Source: Stenocarpella maydis (lineage: Eukaryota; Ascomycota; Sordariomycetes; Diaporthales; Diaporthaceae). Taken from it: 64,000 bases of DNA. The stretch's first letter is position 1, and each line of letters opens with the position of its first letter. Under the pieces are notes generated by a model, which saw only the letters and a list, made by a program, of their open reading frames with translations, searched no databases and was not told the origin of the DNA. The position numbers and the translations under genes are program-made. Below are positions 25,159-36,301 of this stretch, one piece after another. Where the stretch lies: positions 124,001 to 188,000 of the forward strand of contig NQMI01000083.1 of NCBI GenBank assembly GCA_002270565.1, in the 5' to 3' direction.

Positions 25159-28100
25159 ACGCGGCACAACGGCAGCAGATCGAGAGCCATCGGTCGGCTT
25201 GTTCCGTTCGTGTTGGCATTCGGACTACGTGTGTGCCACGAGACAAGACAAATGACTTTGGTGCGGTACTCTTGGATACGGTACTACATACGGGGTCCCG
25301 TTGTTGTTGCCTGCCTTACCAGTCCTGGCATACCCCTGCGAAACGAGGACTGCGTAGCTCGGCCTGCCCTCCCCGTCCAGCCCTGCAAGGCACAGTGATC
25401 GGGCTTCTCTGGCCAGCTGGGCCCCACTGGTTTGAGTGCTCAGCCTCCCCGTTTTGATAGAGATGGCCCCGGGTGGGGTCGGGGGGCTGCAGAGCTTGTA
25501 CGGAGTAGAGTTCTCGTGCGTGCGCCGTGCACTGCCAGGCTAGTGTGGTGTATGGTATGATACCTCAGAAACACAACCAACAGGCTCGCTCGCGTGAGCC
25601 TGTTGGTCTGACAACAAGAGCCGTTTACTTGAAGCTAAGCCCTGGGCCACCTCAGCGACGATGCGGCGGGAGGTTGGGAAGTGACCTGCCGAGGTGGGGT
25701 CACGGTTTGTGTAATTTTTTATTTTTTTTTCCCCTTGTTTGTGCCCAGCCCACCTGCCCACCCCAGCGGCCGCTCTGCCTACATGCATGCATGCAGGCTG
25801 CATGTTGGCGGTTGACTGCATGCATACATTATATGTAGACTGTACATGAACGAGAAAAAAGTGGGAAGACACACACGCGCGCAGAGTCATGATGCCTGGT
25901 ATGCACGTGTATGGGCTTTGGGGAGGGGGGCCGCCCCACGATGCTGCTGCCGCTGCTGCTGCTGCGCCTCGGGCTTGTGGGGACGGGCGATGGAGAGCAG
26001 CAGCATATCTGTACACCAAAAAGGTCGCGGTATGATGTATCTGTCTGCTCTCTGCGCATGGTGTACATGGATAGATACATGGCAGGACGCTGCACTATTT
26101 GGGGCCCAGCCAACCGCCGCTACGCCGCACCCGAGCATACCCTTGGTCTATGTATATGTATGCGTGTGTTGGACGTGTATGTATGTATTGTACAGGAACA
26201 AGAGCAACGACCGACGACAAACTCGGGCCCTTTCGTCGTGCGTCATGCTGTGCCTGTTGGTTCTGTGCGTGCTAGATACCACTCACACCAACACACCAAC
26301 AACACCCAGCACACGCATGCCACCCGGCCGGGAGGATGGTGGTCGGCTCCCGCGCCCTTGGGGTGGGCCTTGAGGGGTCCGAGGTGTGGATGGGCCGAGG
26401 TGTATGTATACCCGGGGTGTTCTGGTCTTTTCTTCCCTCATGTACACCTCGATCCCTGTAATTATATCCATGTAGGTACATACAAGCACAAAGACCGCAT
26501 GATATATACCTTGATCCCAGCGTTGGCTGTGTTTTAGTGTACCTACCTAGTTACATGGGATATATGTAATCACAGGGATCGAAGTCGTAGTATTTCTTTT
26601 TTTTTTTTTTGGGGGGGGGGGGGGCAACTCCCCCGGCGGACGGAGCATGGAACGGGAACAGCCATCATCAACCCAACATGATGACGGGATTGGCCCTGTT
26701 GATGGGGTAATGGCTGAGATGCTTGGGAATGTGGTAGCAATCACGCAGTAAACATTTCTGTGGGTAACTATTCTTTTTTTTTTTTTTTTTTGCTCAAATC
26801 CGAGCTGGTTCAACAACGCGTACAGGGAAGAATAAACGCTAGGGGTGAAAGCTTTCGCGGTTCATCATCAGAGAGACAGACAGACAGAAGCTGAGTTTAA
26901 TCTATGTCAGACACCGATGTGTGTTTCCATTGAAGAAATAAAGAGGGAGGGGGTGGCTACATCATAGTACCGGTGAGCAATCGGTCAGTCGCCTGGCACA
27001 AGACTTGTCTGTCCGTCTCCCTCCCCAATGGCACCGAAAGCAAAAGCCCAACGGATCAAAGACCCCGGTCAAAGAAAAAGAAGGAGAAATAGTGCGGGGC
27101 CGGTTTAAAGGGCCTGCTGGTTCTTTTGGTGTGATCTGACCTGAACCATCGGAAGAGAGAGAGGGTGTGCAGTTGTAGGGGGAGGGTGGTGGGGAGTGTG
27201 CCGGCCCAACAGGTTAACACCCCTCCCCCCTGCCTCGTCTGGGTTGCCATCGCAAGTAGGATTGCAGCCCTGCGAGGCACTTTTGACGTCTGAAGGAATG
27301 ACAGCGGTATATCTCTGGCATTGGTGATAATTATTATTGGTTTTTGTTCTATTGGTGGACCAGGATTCCGTTTCGTTCTCAACTCGAAATGTTTTGGCGT
27401 TGTTGGTCCTCCTCCTCCTCCTCCTCCTCCAAGCGCCTACCCCCCCCTCCCAAAACAGGATCCGCTATGCCCTGCGTGGTCTCGCATGCCCCTTTACGGC
27501 ACGCCATGTCACGTAGATAGGTACTCCCCCCCGAACGAAGCCCCTCTCTTTCTCCCTGGTGCCTAGTTAGCCCGCAACCTTGATCGAGCTGCCTGACTCC
27601 TCGCTTGCCTCTTTGGGGGTTAGTTGGGGATGTGTGTGTCTCTCCCCTTACCTGAGTGGGTGGATCCCGGGGAGTACATAAAGCAGAAACGGTCTTGCAG
27701 TTTTTTTCACAACGGTCGTGATGCGGGTCCGGGTGTGGGTCGAGGACATCATAGTTTTGACTTGTAAACTCTACTCAAGTACTGACATGTGTCACGGTCA
27801 ATCCTCTCTCTTGGCCGGTTTTTTCTTTCTTTTCTTACGACTACAGTACGGCTGGCCGATCCTGGACGAAGGCTGGGAACACTTTCTTTGAGGCCCTAGG
27901 GGTTTAGTAGAATTAGTCTACTACGTTTTACTAAAAGTTGTATGTATGTGCCGAGAAGGGCAGCGGCGCCCCGAGGTGGCTGAGAAATTTTCCTGGGCGG
28001 AGAGAACTATACGGCAGTTGAGTGCCGGCTTCGGACATTACGAATGGCGAAGGCCGAGTGTAAGATGTAAGTTTCATCATGGCGTGCTCTCTCGTTGTCT

Positions 28101-31100
28101 GCCTTGCCTTGCATGGATTTTTTTAAAGATAATTATGATTGTAGTTGTCCGTGAACATGAATCTACAGCAGTGCCAAGCCAGGTGATTTTACAGTTACTC
28201 TAATTCATCATGTTCATGCCGCCTCGAGTTCATTTACACAGTGAAGTCGCATGCCTAGTGACTTCGCCCAGGTGCCGGGGTCTAGGTAACGTTTGAAATC
28301 ATGCTATTGGTCCCTGTGGATAGTCAAGTCTTGCAGCCTTGCGGGTGGCACTCTTCGGCCGGATAAAAATAGTTCAAGTCTACACAGTTCCTCACAGGGA
28401 AGAAAGTGACTACCTAGTTATGTACGCAAGGCGGGGCCTGAAAATTGGTCCTTTGAATCTTATAAGTATGTACGGTATGAATCCGTCCAGTTTTACTGAT
28501 AACGCATGTTGGCTTAGTTATTTCACAGCCGCGTGTCGGATCCCGCAAGGACTAAATGAAAGTCACATTCGGATACAGGTTGATGAAACTTGCAACACAA
28601 CATATTCGTGCACTTATTCTTCCCCGGCGGACATTGTGCTTGGACCCTCTTCTGGAAATGCGGCTGCTTACTTGCATGTGTTGGACCCTCCCCCCCTTCC
28701 CAGCCTTGAGTGACTTATCATGACGCATTTTAATACGCACAAATTCTGGGAACAACGTCACCCACCGCTGAATCCTTCGCTCCGGCGGGACTTTTATCTC
28801 TTTTGGTGCGTGTCTTTCTCACCTAACCCTGCTGACAGGCCACTGGGGGGGCTGGAATCCTTCGGAGGGTTTTCGTCCTCGCACTGGCTGTCCTCGGGAG
28901 CAGGAAATACACACGCCTAACCGGCTGCGCTGCAGGGCTCCCATGCAGCAGGCCGCAGGGCTGACAGCCATCGAAAACTGTGACACCGGGAATAATTACT
29001 CAAGAGAAGTGAAGGTGGAGTCTTTGACCGTGGGCGGGAATGGGGGGGTTAGAAAGAAGGATTGTTCCACCACACCAATATACCGATGCAGTAATACATT
29101 CGTAAGCAAGGTACGGCTTTTTTTGGACGCAAAGTACCCCGGTCAGAATACACCAAAGGAAGAAACTCCGCCGTTCAGGACCGCGGCCGGGCATGAATTC
29201 CCTCAATCGCCTGGCATGCCCAAGGAGCAGGAGTGTCTCCCGCGTCCAACTCTAGCTAGGCACATGATGAGGCTCGTAAGCGACCCACCCCGCCGAAGGA
29301 TTCAACCGCATGCAGCCTACATCAATGAGCCATGAAATGATGTTACCTAGCACTGAGACAGGCCCATGTGCCGAGAGGAGGGACACTCTTTGCGCGGCGC
29401 TCGACCCACGGGTTCCATCAATTCCAATCCTTCGCCCGTTCCTCCTTCCCAGCTGTGTGCAAACTGCTGTGTTACCGCAAGAGAGAAGAAAACACTCTGA
29501 TCGACTCAAATGCTCCCACGTCTGCAACCCGCCAGCTCCAGCATGCGAGTCGGGCTATATTAATCTTGCGTACAAAGATCTGCCCGCTCATCCTTCAGCC
29601 CCCAAAAAATCAGTCATAGCCCAGCCACCCCTCCCCTCCCCTCCTCTGCCCCATGATGGGCGCAGTGTAATCACGCACGTTGGGCAAGCTTGGGGGCAGT
29701 GCGAGGTAATTCCCGTCTGATCCTGACACCATTCTCGGCCCGCACGCGGGCTATATGACTACATACTTAGGTAGGCTATGTACAACAGGCCAGGGGGGGA
29801 CTTTGGAGCCTCATGTATCGGTACATCCAATCCGCCAGCAGGATCGCCCCAAGGCGAGTAGGGGTGGAACAAGAGGACAGGGGAAGCAGATTCCTGTCTG
29901 CCTAAGCACTGAACCACTGTTGCCTTGTTTCCCCTCTTGGATCGCGGCCCCCTGGGTGGGTGGAGGTGCCTCGACCTTGTGGTGTAAGCATCAACTTATC
30001 TGGGGCCACGCACCGGGGTGGGGGGCTACCTAAGTAGTCACCGAATCCCGAGATGCCTTCCGTTTTGCTCCTGTACGACGTACCAAGACCGCAGGAACTT
30101 CTCCGACTGGCCGCCATACGACTTACAAGAGGTGGTCGTGGTGGTGAATGTGGGATCTAATATTCCCCCGGCGGGTGATATCGAGTTGGGGCGATGCCCA
30201 TGTGCATATGCAAACGATCAGGCCGTTGGACTGCTTGCAAGACCGTACTTCGGGGAATATTTAGAGAGGCGGGCCGAAGAACATCCTGTGCAACGTTGTT
30301 TTGCCTGCACAGGATTGGCGGGCAGCCACCACGTACGGTGGAAGCCTGCATGTTGCCGGGACATCGAGCCAAATCGTGGGTTGGTGACTGCAACGAGCAA
30401 TTACAACGGTTTGGGTCTGGCTGGTGTCTGGGGGGTAGTGGGTCAGACTGCGTCCAAATTTCCGTGCTATCCGGCTGTCGGTCAGCGCTTACGGCTTGAT
30501 TGTTGACGAGGTGGCAGGGCTGGGAAGGATGCGTCCCGAGATTAACATTGAGATCAAAGTAGCAAGCAGGTGGCGAGTTACTAAGCCTCTCTGGACGTCA
30601 CGGCAACTATGTGACGGGCATTTCTTGGTGTCTAAAGATAGTGTTTCAATAAGATGCAATGAACTACTTGAATTTGCTTTGCGCGTCATGCGTGAGCCCT
30701 TGTGTCGGGGCAAGGTGCAGAGACTACCAGTATATGAGGATTCTCCCTCGGCTGCCGGGCAAGAATTGCTCTCAGCATCCCACAACAGACCTCAGGTGTG
30801 GAACGGGCTCTCAGGCTCACGCAGCCTAGCTATGGCACTACCTCTCATGGCAGTTCAACTGATGGAGCCTCTGCCGAAGCAGAAAAATGCTTCTTCAATG
30901 GGAATTAGAGCTTTTGCCATAGCCTCAAACAGTCAATAGGGTTGACCAGTTGACTGGAAGGCCAGGGTCATCACATATTGGCATTGAAATGGTGGATACG
31001 TAGTATTGGTCGGAAGGACTCCGAGATTTCATCCACTGATTCATAGTTGCTAGTCAACGAATTATATGAAGTCATTATACATTTTTGATATCAACTCTAG

Positions 31101-31179
31101 AGAGTATCTTCGTTTTTAAACCTTAGTAGGCAGTAGGTACATAAGGATAATCATGAAAGGAGACTAAAGTGTATATTCA
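25159..31179. other. 6-kb intergenic region, no gene recognised
   Basis: No supported gene. Features include G/T homopolymer runs (about 26599-26624 and 26773-26791), a CTC repeat at about 27409-27430, and CATG/GTAC-rich palindromic sequence around 25780-26560. Frames of 90-160 codons at 28339-28713 and 30018-30506 show no family motifs. The final ~200 bp become AT-rich on approach to the transposon. Confidence 0.5.
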
Positions 31180-31226
31180 AGAGATTAGAGATTCACACAT
31201 AAGAAAACGGAGGGTACACAGATACA
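31180..31226 (+). repeat. MULE left terminal inverted repeat
   Basis: 47 bp, inverted copy of 34973-35019 with four mismatches. Confidence 0.85.
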
Positions 31227-32282
31227 AGTGCACCCCTAGTGCGCCAACATTAATTCAGACCATCAATTCGCTATACACAACAGAAAAACACAGTCATTGA
31301 TTATATATATCCTTATCTATCCTTATCGCTACTATTATAACTTCTGCCTGGGTGGTTTGCTACTTGTTTCCTTGTCTGGGGCGCTCCCTTACCGACCCTA
31401 GTACTATAATCTCCTCCTAGGTCTCCTTCTCGTTGCTGATGAGGTTGTTAATGAGGTTGTCAATAGTCAGATCTAGCTGTAGCAGCTGGTTGATAGTCTT
31501 ATAAGCCCTTACATGGGGCTTCTTGGCTACTGGTTTGGCGGTTGATGGCGTTGTTGCTGGCGAGGCCGTCTCTACAGAATGTTGCTTCGGAAGCTGGTGA
31601 ATTGCTCGCTCCATAAGTGCTTCCGCTAACTGCTAGTTTTATTGGATGGCTTCTTACTGGTTCTTCCTGCTATGAGAGTCCTTTTGGTCTAGTAATTTGA
31701 GGGTCTCATTATTCCACTCGAATGCTGAGTTAATTTGTTGTACGGAAGCCATTGTTGTTCTTATTTTATTGCCTGCCCTACTACTCAGACTGCCAGTTGT
31801 TGAGGTTGTCTTCTTACTTATTACGGCTTTCCCATGGGTTGTGAGGATTCTGTTTTCATCTGCACCAAATGTAGTCTTGTTGTGAGGTTTTCCCTTTATT
31901 GTAGTGACCTTCTGCGGTAAGAGGACTGCTAAGAGAGGGTTTCCAACTGAGAGGTTATGATCCAGCTAGTAAGACTTATGGATATTCTCTCTCTAGAGAG
32001 GATGACTATCTTCCTCATAGTTAGCAATTCGATTTGCGTAGGGTAGGCTGTATTGGGTGTAGATGGGGCAAATGTAAGTTGCAGGCGAGTAGTTTCCCTG
32101 TGGAATTTGCCCCTAAAGTATATGTTTTGCATAACTTCTTGTTGTGGTAAGTAGCTTAAGGGCTGCCTATGAGACTTGAAGTGAAAGCTTGCCCAGCTAC
32201 TTCTGCCCGTTGAATTTCTCTAGTAATGAGGTCTTCTAACGGGCTTCTTCTGAGTGTAGGGTATAAGAACTATCTATAATTA

Positions 32283-32327
32283 AGTCAAAGGGCCCACATT
32301 CGGACCACCCCCTGATTCGGACCACCC
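32283..32327 (+). repeat. pogo-like left terminal inverted repeat
   Basis: 45 bp, exact inverted copy of 33126-33170. It holds two tandem-like ATTCGGACCACCC blocks. Confidence 0.92.
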
Positions 32328-32357
32328 GCCAAGACCACCACCACCACACACACCTCT

Positions 32358-33019
32358 TCATTCCAACTCGTCTTCCTCGTCGCCATCGCCCACCACAATG
32401 CAGGAAGCCGTATCTATGGTATTTTCAGACCCGCTGGATGCATCTATACTATCGTCAAGCTCGCCAGCCTCAATCTTAGCCCTCCGTATATACTTGATTT
32501 GTACGAATGTGGAGTTGGGGCTGGTTTTAACCCTCCTCCTCTTTTAAGGTACTATAGCCTCTAATTTGTTTTTAAGAGCCTGGTTTTCTCTCATAAGCAT
32601 TGCTACTTCCCACTCTTTCTCATCATATGCTTTTTATACCTTCCTAAAGAGGACTTATCAAGTAATATCCGAGTATTCTTAGGTGGGATAATCAGTAAGA
32701 ATAGCCCGTACCTCTCGGGATACCCGGGGAGTNGATGGTGTGGGCAGGCGACCCGGGCGGCGAAGGACCTCATTTCAAAATGGGTTACCGGCAGCCCCAA
32801 CTCAGCCTGGGTAATTGCCCAGCTAGACAGACGTACTTCTTGGGTTCGTGATAGCTTCATTTAAGGCTTAGCAGCATCAGAATGGCTTTGGGCACCGGCG
32901 AGATGATGATGAAGTGTGGTCCTTGGAATGCCCCAATGCCGGGCGACCTCTTGTATACTAGCGCCTGCTGAGATAGCCTCAAGGCCTGCAGCTATATCCA
33001 ACTCAGTATATGGCTTCAT
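32358..33019 (-). pseudogene. pogo/Fot1-like transposase, internally deleted
   Basis: The minus strand from ATG 33019 reads MKPYTELDIAAGLEAISAGA and continues with SIQEVARHWGIPRTTLHHHL, a psq-type helix-turn-helix. A TAA follows where a Gln codon is expected. The frame then continues with LSRTQEVRLSSW and AELGLPVTHFEMRSFA, the CENP-B/Tc5-like DNA-binding segment. After FAARVACPHH the sequence jumps to a C-terminal part ending in an acidic tail (VVGDGDEEDELE). The DDE catalytic core is missing, so the copy is non-autonomous. Confidence 0.85.
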
Positions 33020-33125
33020 TGGTAATTGAAGATGATATATTTAAAGTTTGAAAAGAAGAAAAAATTTTGTCGTAATGATATTGCGGTATTTATGATAGGG
33101 TGGGTCCGATGCGTACGCGGGTGTG

Positions 33126-33170
33126 GGGTGGTCCGAATCAGGGGGTGGTCCGAATGTGGGCCCTTTGACT
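33126..33170 (-). repeat. pogo-like right terminal inverted repeat
   Basis: 45 bp, exact inverted copy of 32283-32327. Confidence 0.92.
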
Positions 33171-34972
33171 TATCTCATCGGTAGCCTCAACTAAGTAGAG
33201 AACGTTCCCTATCTTGTGGCCGAGATAGATCTTGAATTTGTAGTGTGTGGCCTCTATTGATGAGGTTATATGTAAGCTGAAGTTGAGGATCTTGTAGGTC
33301 TTGTGCCCAGCCCATTTAGTGATGATCTTCTCTCCTTTATTAATAGATTAGGTCTGAAGGTAGTTAATGATTGCTATTTGGTTTAAGAACTTCTCTTGAA
33401 GGCGCTACCAAGCTGTCTTATAGATCTTATGATTAGTTAAGTATTCTATGAACTTAAGGAGGTTAAATAGAGCTTGGTGGGTGTAGGGGATATCCTCTAA
33501 GTTGGGGACCTTTGCAGGTATTATAGCCTTATTTCTCCCTAGCGCATTAAGTAAGGCCGTTGCCAGGTCTTCTGCCTGGTCTTCTGCCTGGTTTTCTTCC
33601 TCCTTATTGTTATCTTCTTCCTCAGTTCCCGCCGTCACCAGTAGCTTCTTCTACTTCTTCTTGATATTTAGGGTAATATTTGCATTAATGTGGAAAATAT
33701 ATAGTTGGTAGCATGCTTGGGGAAATTCGTATGCAAGGGCGTTAATCAGAGCAGTATTATAGTCAGTTATGCCGACTGTTGGGTTGTTGGCTTGGTAATA
33801 GTGAAGGAGGTTGTGAACTTGCTTAAGAAGCTACCAGAAGTTGGTTTCCTTCTTGCTATTGATAATGCCTTAGAATAGGGGCAAGTTCTTCCTCGTATGG
33901 GTTATATAAGTGCCTTAGAAGTACGGCATCTTCTTATTATTTGTTGCGTATATATAGTCGAGCGATAGGTACTGCGTAAAGTGATTCTCTTAAATCCAAG
34001 CTAACTGTTCCTTTGTGCACTAGAAGATGCCCGTAACGTTGCCGTTAGTGTTGGTTGCCTAACGATACCAGTATTACTTCTTCTTAAGCAGATCTAATAT
34101 TGCTTAGGTTGGAGTGTAGATTCCTTCCTTCTGCTTCCGCCAGCCTGCTAGCCAGTCCTTTATTGTATTGGGTCCTAACTATATGTCTGGGTACTGCCTT
34201 TGGAGTGCTTATTTGAGCTTCTTCAGCTTCACTATCAAGGGATCTCTGGCGGTAAGAGAGAGGAAATTGCGCTGGGCTTCCGTTAGCTTCGCCCAGCTAC
34301 GCTGGGCGCTACTGACTTCTTGAGGACCGTGGTGATTATGTGAACCCTTTTGAATTATGAGCTTCCATTTGCCTTCTGACGCCCTTGTTGTATGGGCCAG
34401 TGCTTTCCATCTATAGCCTGCTTTAATTGTTGTGGCGTTGTTGGTTGTGGCGGTTGAGGGTTGCTGACTGCCCTGGCTATACGCCAAATACGCGAAAGTT
34501 GGCCCTGACGTCTGAGTTGCTGTTAGGAATCCAGCAGATTTTATGGCTATATCTAAGTCAGCCTTAAGGTCTGCAAAGGTATCATATCCATCATAGAAAA
34601 GTTTTAGGAAGGGAGAAGGGTTAGAAAGTGCTGGTTGGCAGCTATTTATGGTGGTAATATGGGTGTTCCAGTTATAATAGTCCGCCTGCCACTGCGCCTC
34701 TAGACTAGAGTAGTTTGGGACGTATGATATCGCTGCAGGGGTAGAAAACTATTATTTAAGCAGCTAGAGGGTATTTTTGATGCTGAATTGATTAATTATA
34801 AGAAGAATTCGGTGCGTTTGATAATATGGTGGTGGGTGGGTGGGTGGTTGAAGTTTGCAGGCAGAAGGGGGTTTGGCGGGCGGGTGGGTAAGGCGGTAAA
34901 AAGCATGGTGGGTGGGTGTTCGGATGTGGTTGAATGGGGCGCTCTGATTGGCTGCAGCGACTAAATAAACAA

Positions 34973-35019
34973 TGTATCTGTGTACCCTCCGTTTTCTTAT
35001 GTGCGAATCTCCGATCTCG
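34973..35019 (-). repeat. MULE right terminal inverted repeat
   Basis: 47 bp, inverted copy of 31180-31226 with four mismatches. Confidence 0.85.
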
Positions 35020-35289
35020 TATTCAATAGCCTAATATATCTGGCTAAAAGCTAGAGAGCCCCTGACCCGTGACAACTTCAAGACCCAGTGATAAATTCGT
35101 GTTTGCCCGTTAATTTCTGCTAGAGCATAAAACTTAGATCAAACCCAACTGAAATGCCCAGGCATGACAGAATATTACGGACGCAACATACTATGAAAGA
35201 GCGTGAACATGGGCCACATAACGCTACCGGATCATCATATGAAGTCGTACCAGTGGTGCCCATTTCAAATTCAAATACCGAACCATGCC

Positions 35290-36285
35290 ATGGCTGCGGT
35301 ACTAAACTCCGGCACGACATGTGTAGCTCCCGGTGCGCCGTATCCGACCAACTGCACGTGGATTCCGTCCCTATAGATCATCTGCGTGTAGTTAGTTGAC
35401 CTCGGGAGTTTCAGTGACATGCCGAGTAAACCAAACACCGAGAACCGCCGCCCACTCCTTAAGCTCTTCTTTACAATCGTAGTACACCACGCCAGCTCCG
35501 CACGCGAATGGTAACGGCCTTTGTGGCCGGAAATTGCAAGAGCGGGCTAGTTAACTCGCTCCACTGTTGGCCAGTCTTTGGGATATTCCCCTCCACGCAA
35601 GTGCTCATTGGGTCGGCTAGGACGCCTTCAGGTAGTGCCATGCAGCAGCCAGCGGCGACGCCCGAGTAGACTGATGTCGCGGCGAAGACGTCCGGGTACA
35701 CGGCGGCCAGGCGCTGCTGATCATGGCGCCTGATAACATCGTCAGGGCAAAGACCTTGGAAGGGTGCTCGCTGTACTCGTTGAAGATGTACTAGACCTGA
35801 GAGACATATTGACAAGCAGAAGAAAATGTAGACGGGAGCAGGGACCTGAATGAGGCATACCATCTGCCCAAGGCTCTGGGTATCACCACCGCCGTCACGA
35901 GTAACGAAGGCTCTTTGGTTTGCCAGAGTCCCAGCAATGCGTGCTGTCAGTGACGGATGGGTGGATCATGATAGAGCCCCAGGACTTGCTCACCGCTGCC
36001 AAGGTCGTTTTGCTCAAGATATCTCTCCGCCGGCCCGCTACGCCCATGAAGCTGAGGAAGAATAAAGGTGTTAGAAGGAAGACTCTGGAGCGGCATCAAT
36101 ACGCCCAACTTACAGCTAGGATGACCGGAGCCCTGGATGAGAATTTGCAGGCATGTCGATGTACATGCCGAGGCCGACCGGGTTGCTGCCGAATTCGGTG
36201 TCCTCAGCCAGAGCTCCCTGGACAGAAGCTAAAAGGCAGGGCCTCAAGGTAGAACAGGGATTTGAGGCCCAGGACATCATCGTGG
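35290..36285 (-). pseudogene. CE1 acetyl xylan/feruloyl esterase pseudogene
   Basis: Fragments of a secreted PHB-depolymerase-like (CE1) esterase lie in the right order but in different frames. They are EFGSNPVGLGMYIDMPAN (about 36150-36210), SWGSIMIHPSVTDSTHCWD (about 35929-35991), a SLGQMV segment (about 35851-35924), an intron-like stretch with a GTATGC donor and CTCAG acceptor, then YIFNEYSEHPSKVFALT after an in-frame TAG. A frameshift then leads to RLAAVYPDVFAATSVYSGVA and QQWSEL. The KEWAAVLGV and VGHTVP-like terminal parts at about 35300-35470 are also frameshifted. The GxSxG nucleophile region is degraded. Intact relatives deacetylate or de-feruloylate xylan outside the cell. This copy is dead. 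Confidence 0.75.
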
Positions 36286-36301
36286 GTTTTGCTCTAGACA
36301 T

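Larger units (their letters stand above)
32283..33170 (-). mobile_element. Nested pogo/Fot1-like deletion derivative
   Basis: An 888-bp element with perfect 45-bp terminal inverted repeats (32283-32327 and 33126-33170), flanked by TA on both sides (32281-32282 and 33171-33172), the target duplication expected for Tc1-mariner/pogo elements. Each terminal repeat contains two near-identical ATTCGGACCACCC blocks, a likely transposase-binding subrepeat. It encodes only the ends of a transposase on the minus strand. It lies inside the MULE and so inserted later. An ambiguous base (n) occurs at about 32733. Confidence 0.9.
31420..34490 (-). pseudogene. MULE transposase remnant
   Basis: Reading the minus strand from 34487: KAGYRWKALAHTTRASEGKW followed by GSHNHHGPQ resembles the N-terminal zinc-binding region of FAR1/MULE transposases. 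Further on, YLSLDYIYATNNKKMPYF resembles the first catalytic-Asp segment of the MULE transposase domain. Many in-frame stops sit where a Gln codon is expected (for example the stop before ALQRQYPDI, and the one between YPDI and LGPNTIK), which is what C-to-T change at CpA would give. The reading is split by the nested element at 32283-33170 and resumes in the low-complexity C-terminal part. It is not functional. Confidence 0.72.
31180..35019 (-). mobile_element. Decayed Mutator-like (MULE) DNA transposon
   Basis: About 3.84 kb bounded by 47-bp terminal inverted repeats (31180-31226 and 34973-35019) that differ at only four positions, three of them transition-type. Both ends contain CACATAAGAAAACGGAGGGT in opposite orientation. 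A direct TATTCA flanks both ends (31174-31179 and 35020-35025). This is shorter than the 8-11 bp target duplication typical of MULEs, so the true duplication is uncertain. The interior encodes on the minus strand a broken transposase with a FAR1/MULE-like N-terminus. A second transposon (32283-33170) is inserted in it. Base composition is AT-richer than the flanking genes. Confidence 0.82.

Noticed and set aside
30018..30506. 162-codon plus-strand open frame
   Set aside because: Contains several Cys but no known pattern or supporting splice structure, so not listed as a gene.
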